Of a DNA stretch of 64,000 nucleotides, positions 46,755-58,163 are shown piece by piece. The first letter of the stretch is position 1. Each line of letters begins with the position of its first letter. The DNA is from Diphasiastrum complanatum (Eukaryota > Streptophyta > Lycopodiopsida > Lycopodiales > Lycopodiaceae): NCBI GenBank assembly GCA_029204225.1, contig CM055101.1, positions 62,252,171 through 62,316,170 of the forward strand, read 5' to 3'. The position numbers and the translations under genes are program-made. The notes beneath the pieces were generated by a model. That model saw nothing but the letters and a program-made list of their open reading frames with translations. It did not search any database and was not told where the DNA came from.

Positions 46755-46755
<1 letters not shown>

Positions 46756-46796
<41 letters not shown>

Positions 46797-46797
46797 A
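46756..46797. repeat. (GAT)n microsatellite upstream of GBP-like gene
   Basis: About 13 GAT units lie 55-100 bp upstream of the predicted start codon, probably in the 5' UTR or core promoter. Confidence 0.9.
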
Positions 46798-47154
46798 AGA
46801 GAGCTGCAGGCAAAGGGATAGACATGGAGAAAGGTCACGATGCGACGCGCTTGCTCATAGGATCGTTAAGGAGGATGGATCGAGAGTAAAGATAATCTTA
46901 TTGTTATTGATATGTATCCAGTGACAAAGAAGAGGGACTGGAAAAGGGCAGCGCTCTTTCCGACAGCTGGAGTGCCGCGTGGCGTAATTGCGTTGGGTCA
47001 AAATTTATGTGCCATTTTCTTTTTTAAAGGGTACTTGGGTTTTAAATATTTCTCTAGATCATTTAAGTACTATGGAATGAGCCGGGCACAGGCCATTCTG
47101 CCCGGTTCAGCTTTCCAAAAATTTTTGCGGAATAGATTGTTGGACCTTTTTTGG

Positions 47155-47272
47155 ACCAATTCGACGCTGCCGTGTGGCAGACAACAGGCAGAATCAAAAC
47201 TTAAAAAATTTAAACCAATCCAACGATGCCACGTGGTAGGTGCAGGCAGAATCAGCACAAATTTTTTTTTTA
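47155..47272. repeat. imperfect 59-bp tandem repeat
   Basis: Two units starting ACCAAT (47155, 47214) share GATGCC/GCTGCC, GTGTGGCA/ACGTGGTA and CAGGCAGAATCA. Upstream intergenic DNA of the GTPase gene; the 46912-47277 frame across it looks fortuitous. Confidence 0.6.
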
Positions 47273-47845
47273 AATAAACAAGTGACTATTTTGCTTTTTA
47301 ATGAGTCATAAAACTGGGCAAAATAGTCACCAACAATTCATTATGTCTTGCCTTGCAAACTCATTAGTGTGTGTTTCAATAAGTCATTACAATGTGTTTC
47401 AAGATGGTTAATTGAGAACATTACACTCAAAGCCCTAAATTATAAAAGTACATGCGCCCAAAAAGCTTTGTCACATTGCTAACAAGGATATATATTTTGC
47501 ACAAGTGCTAATTTTAACATGCAAGATAAAATGCATTCCATTCCACCGAGCACGCAATAGGTATGAGTGCCTAAGCAACATAACCGCTAGTTGTTGCTGC
47601 TAACATGGGAGTCTATAACTACGATGTTCCAATCTTGCAACTCTGAATAACACAATGGCACGTGCATTGAAAGTAGCAAATAGAAAAAAGTTGTTGCATG
47701 TTATAGAAAAGCAAGCATCAAAAAAGTGAAGCATAGAGTATAAATGAGGCACAAGTCTAATGTACTCATCAAGTTTGTTTGTGTATTTGTGCATTGTTCA
47801 GCCTTGAGTTTTTCATCGGCGCTACTTGGTTGCTTGTGAATGCAG

Positions 47846-47945
47846 ATGCAGAGTTTGAGTTGTTCGTTGGAAAGCACAAAAAGGTGTATGCGAGTGCTGA
47901 GGAGTATGTTCATCGGCTAGTGTTGTTCAAGAAGAACAAACTTCT
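47846..47945 (+). pseudogene. papain-like cysteine protease propeptide (I29) exon fragment
   Basis: After a plausible acceptor (GAATGCAG at 47845) the frame reads E-F-E-L-F-V-G-K-H-K-K-V-Y-A-S followed by E-Y-V-H-R-L-V-L-F-K-K-N. This fits the E-x3-R-x3-F-x2-N signature of the I29 inhibitor propeptide of plant papain-family proteases (RD19/cathepsin-F-like style). No catalytic domain is seen downstream, so it is a lone exon relic, possibly captured by a transposon. Confidence 0.55.
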
Positions 47946-48758
47946 GCTCACCTCCTTGCAAATGAGTATCTTTTCTACATGCAATCCTTCAAACCTCGTA
48001 TAAAGTGTTGATGAAAGATGAACAACAATCATCGGATTGCCAATTAAATTACATCTCTCTTAACAACTGCATGACCATGGTAGCACGCTCTTCAATAATA
48101 GTGCATAAAAGTTGCAACATGGCTGGCTATAGGCGGTAGTGCAATTTTGGTAGTTGTAGCCATCATGAACATTCTAAGGGACGCATCTGTAGGACGTTAA
48201 GTGAACTGGAGTGGAGGTAAAGCCATTGAGAGGAGGTGCACATGAAAGTCTACTCCATATTAGAAAACCGTTTTTACAATTTCAAGTTTGGTTGCAGGTA
48301 TATAATGGTGGGGGAATTTTTTGCCATATCATATGGAGCATCAAATAATGCATCTCGGTTTCCAAGGGGGTGTTTGAACTTGGGATTAAAGAAGCTTCGG
48401 ATACTAAGCTAACCAAGTGAACCAACCTCATTGAATGATGGAGCGTCAAATAATGAGACAACAAATGTGCCTGCCAAAAAGTCACTCATTGGGCCATCAA
48501 AAAATCCTATTGGACACCACGTAGCTCACCATGGTCGCTTGAAATATGTATTGCCCTCCCATGTTTAAGTGTCACATGCTTACTAACTCGTTTGTTAACC
48601 CTATCCCCGTGCAAATAGGCTTTAATGATCCTCTAGCCCCATCCATCTCATTGATTTAAGCATTGTGAAATGATCTACTTGCTTGACCATTATTGGCTCT
48701 GAAATTGCAATTTAAAAGGCCCATTTCAAAAAAATGAGGCCTAGTGTGTGATAATTCA
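47946..48758. other. intergenic, no feature recognised
   Basis: Short frames only. Confidence 0.4.
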
Positions 48759-49275
48759 TGTGAGAAATTTCAACTAGTTTTGCCAAGTTTAGTCATATTT
48801 TGGTTAATTCTCAATATTGGGCCAATATGCATTTTAGACTTAGAGATAAACTTTATGAAAGTTATTTTAGCCTAATTTCGTTTGAATTACCACTTTTGGA
48901 AAGTGTGGAAAAGTTAGGAGGTCGAGTTTGGAAGGTTCAAATTTGAACACTTGGTTCATTGAATCTAGTCCACATTAATAGTAGGGTTTTTGTTATGGAG
49001 GGAAACCAAGATCATCAATGAGGCATGGACCTGCTATATATTGGTTATCACTCACATTTATTGTTTGGTTGCTGAAATTTTCTAGATAGTTCAAAGTTTA
49101 TAGCATGGGGAGGAATCATCTCATTTACAATCTATTTGGTTCTTCATGTTATATTTACATCATGATTTGTAAAATTGATGAAAGAGATAGTGAAACATCC
49201 AAAGTGGACACTATTCTCTATATCAATTATGGATGCTACTTTAAAGCATTGGGAAAAGACTTGTTTATGAAGCAT
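48759..49275 (+). mobile_element. deleted copia derivative (LTR part, foreign block, pol 3' scrap)
   Basis: 48759-49040 follows the first half of the 574-family LTR (TGTGAGAAATTTCAACTAG to the TATA region). It then jumps to a block (about 49045-49235) with no copia homology but clear similarity to 62000-62200 on the minus strand. Finally AAAGCATTGGGAAAAGACTT at about 49244 matches the end of pol in the intact element (5684). Confidence 0.75.
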
Positions 49276-49310
49276 AGATAAAAAAAAACACAAATATTAC
49301 ATTGTCAAAA

Positions 49311-50545
49311 ACATTACTTACGACTTACACAAGAATAACAACTTCCAATATCGAAGGAACAATAATACATTATGCACTACACCTATCGATCAATACAAAA
49401 ATGCTAACATCATTGTCGTAAAAAAAGCTTGGCACATTAGCAAAAAATTATTCACAACTACAAATAGTAGTTTTTGATGAAATTTCACTCATTGAAAAAC
49501 CTATTTTGCAATTTGTAGATCAAAGACTATAAGCAAACAAACACATCTCTTCTAAACACCTTGGAGGATTGGAGGTAATTATATGTGGTGATTTGTATCA
49601 AGCTAGACAAATTTTTGGTGAGTGGATGTTACAATCAATATGAATTCATTAGAACCATTGGGTTCAACATATTGGGAGATGTCATATGCTATGAGTCGGT
49701 TGAAACAAAATTTGACAAAAAGATCACAAAATTATCTCCATACTTAACAGAATACGCCAACGAACACACCCACTATTGAGATAAATTACTTAGACAACCT
49801 ATGTTATCACCAAACAATATTTGATCATACATTCCCACCTATTTTTATAGAAACAATCACATAACAAAGCACAATGCTGAAGTCCTACAAAATAAATTGA
49901 AACAGAATACATCTTATAGGCAATTGGTTCCTTCCATGATTCTTGTCAAAAGAATCTAAAAATTTCTAACGATTCAAAAATATGACTGGCTTATTAACAA
50001 ATATTAGAGTCAAACATGATACGTTGATTGAGTTACATGCTTCAAATCTCAACATTAATGATCGATTGGTCAATGGTGTCGAAGCTACTTTCAAACAAAA
50101 ACAACCATGATGGATGATGACATTATTTGGAAACAATTTTTTTTTGACCAAAATGTAGGAGCCAAAATGAGATAAGAAAACAATCATGCTACAACCAAAA
50201 AATCACTAAAACGTGGACACATGTATGATGACTTCTCAAAGGAATACAAATTGGGAACAATCATCTAAATGTCATCAAAGCAATTTCCAATCCAACTTGC
50301 AGCAACATGAACAATACATTGCAGACAAGCATTAACAAACTCGCATTCAATCCAAAAGGCATTAAAGTGCACGGTCTAACTTATACACCAACTTAAAAAC
50401 TACAGACACTAATCATTTGTATCTCCTACAACCATTGCAACCAAAAAATCTTGTTGTTGACAGAAAAGCAAATAAAAAATGCAAAGACTACATGACACAC
50501 AACTACTTGGAGATTCACTATTCTTGACATTAAGCAATATGTAAA
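49311..50545 (+). pseudogene. PIF1-like helicase of a Helitron, decayed
   Basis: Read across frames, the order of motifs is N-I-E-G-T-T-I-H-Y-A-L (about 49350), V-V-F-D-E-I-S-L-I-E-K (49485), D-Q-R-L (49530), G-G-L-E-V-I-I-C-G-D-L-Y-Q (49565), L-H-A-S-N-L-N-I-N-D-R-L-V-N-G-V (50030), F-P-I-Q-L-A-A (50285), N-K-L-A-F-N-P-K-G-I-K-V-H-G-L (50335) and L-Q-P-L-Q-P-K-N (50425). These are the Walker B, GD-x-x-Q and C-terminal motifs of plant PIF1 helicases. No Rep domain or Helitron CTRR end was seen. Many stops; it is dead. Confidence 0.8.
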
Positions 50546-51285
50546 TATGCCCTCGTTGTACAACTTTTGAGCATGATATCTTTACAAAAATACTATGATG
50601 ATATGAAATCTACCAAACTCCTAATGAATATTGATATACTCTATCTGTAGGAAATATATACAAGCACATTTTTACAAATTGACACATATATGCCAGAAAG
50701 CCACAACATTCAATTACACCAACGATATTGAGATGACATAAAATATTGAATGAAAGCACATGATTTCACATGCACATTCTAACCATGTACAGACATCCAA
50801 AAACAAACATCAAATCAGTATTGCAATTTTTTTTGCAACGTGCTATAAACCATACCTGGAAATGTTTCTACAACTATTATACACAGTTTAAATATTGATA
50901 TTCTAAAGCCCAGTTTACTTAGTCAACAACTTCAAAGTTTTTACGTGGTCTACAAAAGACATTTACAACGATTAAAGTGAATGCTTTACCATCTTTTAGC
51001 TTCCATATCCAAATGGCTTGATCATCTACATCGGGTTTAGCTTCGATGCCAATGACGACTTTTCATAGCTCTTTGGCCATTAGTACTATTCTCATCTTGA
51101 ACTTCCACAGACGATAGTTGGATCCATCCAGCTTGTCTACAATGAAAATAGCCTTGATTTGTGAACCCATATGGAAGTTCTAGTATATGCATATTTTAAA
51201 CTAAATATTTGATAGTTGCAATGATTTGTCATTAATCAAACTGATAGAATCATGATTTGATACCATGCGCCTTTGATATCAGATT
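50546..51285. other. no feature recognised
   Basis: It may be the 3' part of the Helitron, but no terminal hairpin with CTRR was identified. Confidence 0.3.
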
Positions 51286-51660
51286 GCTCTAATACCATGT
51301 CACGTGTTGCATGTAATTAGCCCATGAGCTTACTAATTGCAATGCTAAATATAGCCATGGAGTGTAAATAGCGAAATTGTAATAATGGTTGTAAGCTAAT
51401 TTAGCCAAATAAGGCCTCAAACTCATAGTAGAAGCACAAAGGACCACTATAAATAGCTGAGATCATGTAAATTTGGAAGCTATTCTTCTTTTGTCAATTG
51501 TATTCTATGTGTTCTTGGAGCTTCTCTTGGAGAGCTACTTGAGGTGTTTTGTAGTTCATGTGCCTAAAAATGAGAGCTTTGATCGTGCTCTAGATTCAAA
51601 CCCTATGTATTGAATGAGCAATAATAACTATGGATCTTATCTAACTTTGCCTAATTTGGT
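51286..51660. repeat. possible LTR remnant
   Basis: GCTCTAATACCA (51286-51297) resembles an inverted Met-tRNA PBS and adjoins TGTCACGTG. CTATAAATAG sits at about 51450. The PBS suggests minus orientation, the TATA box could serve either. No partner LTR found. Confidence 0.35.
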
Positions 51661-52968
51661 GAAGTTTTGCTACATTTATCTAGCTTCTTGATCTCTTTAT
51701 TTTCCATGCTAATTTGATGTTCAAGAATGGATTAGATGCTTTAATACCAAGATTGGCACATGACATACCATGTTGGGAAAAAGAGCTAGAATGACTTTTC
51801 TCGGTACATGTACTATGCCTATCAAATTTTAATTAAATCTTCGTAGGAAGTAATATATATGAATCTGTTCAATTCTAACTTTGAAATCGTCAGGATCAAA
51901 ACTGTTGATTACATAGACAAGCACAAAGATAATAAGTGCAATTTGCGGAAGCATTAGATAATATTGAGATTCACCAATTAATAATCAAATTCGATCAAAT
52001 GGATATTCGAATATTTGAAGGCTATATCAAATGTCTGGTATGAATAATCCTATAAGAAACAATGAGAAGGAGATGAACACATCCAAATTGACCTAAATAT
52101 TGAATGTAACAAACCTCTTGGATTGAGTTGAGTATAAACACATAATATGTATAAGCAGTTGAATTTAGAGTGTAGATCGATAACAATAATAATGGCAATC
52201 GCACACCCGCTCTATCTCTCTATCTAAAGTCTCGCTGTTGAGTCGTTAATCTATTTGAATTTATACATGAGTTGAGTTAACCTTGTAAACTATCATAAGC
52301 ATGATTAATGATTAATCTAATATGTTTACAAGATAGATAATGGGTATAATTAGTCGTGAAAGCAACCACCCTTTTGTATGATCCACAGTTTGAATCGAAC
52401 AAAGTCTATTCGAACTACCCACGTGGAAGTTCGAAATTATGTAGATGACAACAAGGAGTTTCAAACATATTTGAGTTGATGGTCGAATGAATAGGTTGAT
52501 TTGATAACTGAGATTGCCAAGCCATTATCGATTGGGTTGCATAAATTTGCGTCAAATAGGTTAATCAAACACTAGGTTTGATTCGAGTAGATTTGAGTCA
52601 ACCCGCTAAATTTCAAATAATTTTTTTTTATCTATAATTAGATTCAAATATTCTCTGCTTCAAATTTACATGTAAATATATAGAGTAAGGGCTTTTTCTA
52701 CATTCGAACCTTATATGTTTTGCCAGAGCTGCATTCTAGTAGACTAAGTGAATGGATTTAGATTAAAAATGGATTGAAGAAGGGATTAAGTCTATTACAT
52801 CACTCTTTCGAAAAACAATATCATCAAAGAACCATTGAACTCACAAACAAATACCACGTTCCTTATAAATTACCTTAACTTATAAAATCTACTCACCAAC
52901 TTCTAAAAATCATGATTAGATGATGATCTCACCTATATATTTGTGATAAGGTACAATTACCTTACCTT

Positions 52969-52970
<2 letters not shown>
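51661..52970. other. no feature recognised
   Basis: AT-rich, with TCGAA-containing words near 52390-52590 that recall the MITE motifs but without identifiable ends. Confidence 0.35.

Positions 52971-53055
<85 letters not shown>
52971..53055. repeat. (AC)42 microsatellite
   Basis: 85 nt of uninterrupted AC repeat. Confidence 0.97.
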
Positions 53056-53056
<1 letters not shown>

Positions 53057-53651
53057 CATTTTCTTGATCCATCAATTTCACCATCATGGCAAGGCCTTTG
53101 TGACATAATACCACAACATTTTGATTTACATTATGGACTAGATAGTGGTTGTTTGGAACTTCATTGTAAAGATATAGTGACAAGTCCTCTTCTTGAGCCA
53201 CAGTAACTATGAGATTGGAGGACAAGCCATTATATCCTTATCATGGGCAGACAAACATCCATTATAGTACATATTAGGTGTCAATTTTTTAAAAGAAATA
53301 GAAAGAAATCTTTTACAGTTTTTTTTTGTTAATGATTAAATCCTTGAGGGCCATATTTTTAAGATTCAATCCATGAATCCCATGTATTTTCAAGATTCCC
53401 TCCACGAGGGTTAAGCAATTTCAAGGTTTTATCCATGAGAATTTTTTATTTTGAGGGATAAAAATTATACCTAACCAAATTTGTAAAAACTGATGAGATC
53501 TTATTAATGGTAGTCCTCAAACTAAATCTGGACCAATAATTCATGTAACACTTGAGTAGACACACATTATAAAGAAGTGGTTGTTTGAAGTCATAGTAAA
53601 TTGTGTTTTTATACGGTTATAATCTCATGCTTAAAGGGTTGCACATGCGTG

Positions 53652-53674
53652 CACACACACACACACACACACAC

Positions 53675-53715
<41 letters not shown>
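53652..53715. repeat. (CA)13(TG)19 palindromic microsatellite
   Basis: CA repeat (53652-53677) turns directly into TG repeat (53678-53715), with GCATGC-like words on both outer sides. The whole block is self-complementary. Confidence 0.95.
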
Positions 53716-53716
<1 letters not shown>

Positions 53717-54207
53717 ATGCGCCAAAGCACATACACGTGAGTCTCAATGATAGGACATTTTCTGCCACCAAAAGAAAAAATCATTCAAAATTTTTAATAT
53801 TGCAATAAAAAACATCTTCCAAAAATTCAAAGTTCTAGGTTCACGAGCACATACAAAAAAGAGACAATAGAAAAGCTCAAAGAATAGAATTTCTTGTTTC
53901 TTGTCAATCCTACAGAACATAAGCAAATGTGAAATAACAAGCAAGAAACAAGCTCATTCCTCTCAACGCAAGTAGGTGGCAGTCCACATGCCCATCCATG
54001 CAACGAGTTTTTCTCTTGACATGAATCTTGAATCCACGATATCTTCCAAGCCATTAGCATTTTCATTTCGCTCATATAAAGCAAGTTCAAATTACTTCTA
54101 AACACATTCTTATAAACGTTTCATTAACAATTCTAAAAATTTTAATTAATAAAAATATTAAAAATAACTTATGGCTAAAAATATTGTGATGCGTGGTGCA
54201 AATTGTG

Positions 54208-54211
<4 letters not shown>

Positions 54212-54287
<76 letters not shown>

Positions 54288-54383
54288 TTTGAAATGTAGT
54301 TGAAGTGAGAGAGCATGTGCTTTTAAATTTTTTTAGAAAGAGAAAATTTTAGAAAGTTTATAGAGAGAGAGGTATAAAATCAC

Positions 54384-54446
<63 letters not shown>

Positions 54447-54837
54447 TTTGGACATTATCATGTCAAAAAAAAAAAAAAAAGTTACTTGGGTTTGACACAC
54501 AGCCTTGTTAGGGTTACAATTTTTTCGAGTTCAGTTTTAAGGCAAAAATAGCAATAAAGTGAGTCTTTGGACAAAGATTGTCAGCATTGATAAACATGTT
54601 AGTCCATGAGTACAAAGTTTGACCAATGCCGGTGGTCAACAAGGTTTCATTGATGAACAAGGTGCACTTGAGTTTATTCCATAGTAAAACTTTTGTCTTA
54701 AACAAAAGCTTCTAAATATCTTGACTATTCGAATCTCTTTCAAAGATGTCTACATGAGACCTTCAAAATAAAAAGAACTAAAAATTAGGGTTTATTTGAA
54801 ATCAGGTTTTGGAGGATAAATAGCCAATAATAGGTGT

Positions 54838-54869
<32 letters not shown>

Positions 54870-55242
54870 CAATGATAGAAAAAAGGGTTTTGTCTATTTT
54901 CATTGGTCCACGTTTGCCTTAAAATTTATTTGAAGGGCATTTGAAGTGCATTTGAAATGCTTGAAAATGACATGTGCATTTAAAAATTTCTAGAGAAAAC
55001 ATGTGACTTTAGAAATTAAGGGAAAGAGAAATATTTAGAAAGAAAGGAAGGCATAAAAGGGCAAAAGAGAAAAGGAGAGGCTTGCATCACGATAAAGAGA
55101 GAGAGAAAGGCCCTGTTTTTTATAATTTAGGGTTTTTTTAAAGTTGTTTTAGGTTTCACAAGAAAAGTTTTTTTAAAGTTGTTTTAGGTTTCCAAGAAAA
55201 ATAGCAATAAAGTGAGTAGAGAGAGAGAGAGAGAGAGAGAGA

Positions 55243-55278
<36 letters not shown>
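54212..55278. repeat. cluster of (GA)n tracts with local duplications
   Basis: GA tracts occur at 54212-54283, 54391-54443, 54839-54866 and 55218-55242, the last followed by (CA)n to 55278. AAATAGCAATAAAGTGAGT is repeated at about 54544 and 55199, and TTTTTTTAAAGTTGTTTTAG is repeated at about 55133 and 55169. The cluster appears to have grown by local duplication. Confidence 0.85.
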
Positions 55279-55280
<2 letters not shown>

Positions 55281-56084
55281 GTCAGTAATGTGAAGGAGAG
55301 TTGCGCTCTTTCAATAGCTGCAGCTTATCACTTGACTAGAGCAAAGCTCAGGAGGAGGAGGAGATTGTTGGTGCTAATTGATGAAAACAGAATATGCCCC
55401 TTCCTCACTTTGCGATATTGGATTCATATTCAAAAGGTGTGAAATAATATTCGCATGCATTTTTATCGTATCTTTAACTTTGTTGATATTTGTAATGCTA
55501 TCGGCAACTGCTCTTCCAAATTCGCGTTTCAGTTCTTGTGGACCTTTTTTCGTTTACAGTCACTCGAATTACGGTTTCTGGAAAACCCTAAAGGACGATT
55601 TGGATGAATTGAAATACTCAAACTGTGTTCTATCATTGGCTGCCCAAATTCTCTCTCTCTCTTTTCACCAACATTAATTCTTGATTGGATGATGATATTG
55701 ATTCTTTGGAACCATGTTATATTGTAGCAAGTCTTCGGCCATTGTCAAATTCAACCAGATACTTGCAATTAGAGTGGTTGGTAGCTGAAGGTTTTATACC
55801 ATTTGCGACACCAATAAATTTATGCGAGGAACATATATAGCCTAGAATGTCTCCAATTTAAATAAAAGAACTGAAAACAAAATCAATGTAATTGAGAAGA
55901 TACCAATAAAACGTGTCTCTGTAAAACTAGATCACAGTGACAGGAACAGAGGAGCAGATTTTTCACATAAGATGGCACGCAAGGAGGAGTGAAAACCAAC
56001 TAAAAAGGAGTTTGTCTTTGGTTCCCCAATTTATCGCGGTCCCATTCATCAAGTAGACAAAGCCTGTGGTGGATCGTAGTCTGT
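55279..56084. other. no gene recognised
   Basis: A 99-codon + strand frame (55378-55677) has one hydrophobic stretch but no known domain; I do not call it a gene. Confidence 0.4.
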
Positions 56085-56773
56085 CTAGGTCTCCTGCCCA
56101 ATCCACATTGAAAATCCAAGGATTTCTATTGCTTTGCTGACCCCTCTATAATGAAGTCGTTGTCTACGGGTTCCTTTTACATATCTGAGAAGCCTCTTCA
56201 AAGCACTCCAATGTTGCCATCCAGGGTTGTTGCTATATCTACTCAAGTGTACAGTTGCATATAAGAGGCCTGGTCTAGTAGCAATCATTAGGTGCTAGGC
56301 ATCCCAACAACTCTTTGTCAGGAACCATGTCCATCCTTTCAGCTTCCTCTGGAATTTGAGGACACATGCTGCCATCCAGTTTCACGTTTATGTCCATCGG
56401 GCTTCCTGCTTCCTTGTAATTGGTCATTCCAGAGCGTTCTTTTCCAGATACCTGCATTGGTTTACATAGATGTTCCCAGTTCCTTGGTCTCTATGCACCT
56501 GTAGTCCTAGGCAATAAGCTAATTCTCCCATGTCTTTCATTTGGAAAGCTTTACATTCAGTATATGATACTAGAATGATGTCATCTACGTATGATGCAAT
56601 TATTTGTAGGACACCTTGATCATTGTTTGCTATGCTTGGCATCCTTATAATGATAGCTCTCCCTCAGTATCAATTGCAATATGAAAAGATTTTATTCAAA
56701 GTATGTCACCCACTTTCTACATTGATATGCTTATTCAAGGATATGATGATTAGGCTTTGATACCATGTTGAAA
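56085..56773 (-). mobile_element. Ty1/copia fragment with PBS (third family)
   Basis: The minus strand reads A-S-Y-V-D-D-I-I-L-V-S (about 56590), M-K-D-M-G-E-L-A-Y-C-L-G-L (56530), then R-P-G-L-L-Y-A-T and L-K-R-L-L-R-Y-V-K-G-T (56270-56160): the end of RT and start of RNase H. GCTTTGATACCA at 56762-56773 is an inverted PBS. About 4 kb between PBS and RT is deleted. An LTR should lie above 56774 but its limits are unclear. Confidence 0.8.
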
Positions 56774-57641
56774 CCTGTAGATCATTCTATCTAGCATCAT
56801 AACTCTGATAGATGACACGAAACACATCAATTGCATGATATAAATCATCCAGATACATGGAAATAGAGAAAGTCAACAAACACCGAAGCTCTAGCTCCTT
56901 CGCAAGAGAGATGGATTCCAACAAGTGAACGATCAATTTTGTAGGTGGGCCTGGAAACCTGTTAGACCCAAAAAATCTTGGGGACCACATGTACAACATG
57001 CTTTATGATTGTGCATGATGTTTCTCCTACTAAATTTAGCTCTAGGCCCCAAGTGGACCAAGTGTCCCACTTTACCTGCTTGTTAAATATGCATAAGAGT
57101 TGTTCACAATGTATTCAATCAGTATGGCATATGCACAACTTACAAGTTACAAATATACAAGGCCAAAAGGACTAATATAGGCATTTATTGTGCTTTTAAC
57201 CTCTGATTGACGACATGTAGGGCTGTAGTAGGATTTTTGAGAAAATCCTTGGAAAAGTGTGCCCTCCCTACTAGTTTTATGTGCATTTACAGATCACACG
57301 TGTGAAGTTCAAGTGGTAGGGTGACATGGCAATCATCTTGCTAACCCACTCTCCCTCGGTACTGTGCTTTACAGCGACCAATTTGGTGTCCTGTAACAAA
57401 AGTTATGACCTTTGGAAGTTTTAGCAGTTTTTAGTGTTAAAATTGCAAAATTTTCGAATTGTTCTGATGCATGCCTGACATTTGAAATTTCTAAATTATT
57501 GGCAATTAACTTGAGTAGCTGGGTTACTCCCGCATGAAGTTAATTTGTAAAACAATCAGTGTGAAGAGAATTCACCAGAAACTATTTGTTTTGAGTTATA
57601 TTGCTTGTAAGACGCTTGATTTGTGATTCTTCGGGATTCAT

Positions 57642-58158
57642 TGTTGGAATGTAAATGGAATTGATTACATTACCATAGGTTACTTTAACCAAAAAGGTCG
57701 AGAGTTGTGTAACCATGGTCATTTATTATATTAGGCCTACTAAACTTAGAGTTAGCTAAGTTAGTATGAAATTAACTTGGTAGGGACTCATGGGTCCACT
57801 AGGCCTAATTGTGACATTAAGTACCCCAATTTGACATATTGGAGGTACCTTATTCTTTCTATGTAACTTATAGAAAGTTGGATAGTCAATAGTCAAGTAG
57901 TTGGACAGCCAATAGTCAAGTAGTTGGAAAGCCAATAGTCAAGTAGTTGGATAGCCAATTGTCATGAAGTTAGATAGTCATCTTGGACTATATATATGTG
58001 TGCATCCCATTTGTATAAGATACATTTGTAAGCAATACTGACTATTCTCCTTGGCTGTCCACGAGTTTCTACAAGAGGGTTTCTAGCCATCTCTTTTGAG
58101 AATGCTTTGTGTGATTGAATAGTTAAGATCCTGGATCCTTAGGCTTCTATTTCCTACA
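57642..58158 (+). mobile_element. solo LTR with TSD
   Basis: The 517-bp unit starts TGTTGGAA and ends TTCCTACA, flanked by TTCAT on both sides (57637-57641, 58159-58163). CTATATATATG at about 57988 is a likely TATA box. It is a solo LTR left by recombination between two LTRs, or a terminal copy of an unidentified element. Confidence 0.85.
57876..57983 (+). repeat. 23-bp tandem repeat, about 4.6 copies, inside solo LTR
   Basis: AGTTGGATAGTCAATAGTCA-type units upstream of the TATA box. Such repeats often vary in number in U3 and can act as promoter elements; the role here is inferred. Confidence 0.85.
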
Positions 58159-58163
58159 TTCAT

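Noticed and set aside
46912..47277. 121-codon + strand frame upstream of the GTPase gene
   Set aside because: It spans a 59-bp tandem repeat and A/T runs, with no recognised domain.
52943..53225. Frames of poly-Thr/His and poly-Cys/Val
   Set aside because: Translation of the AC microsatellite.
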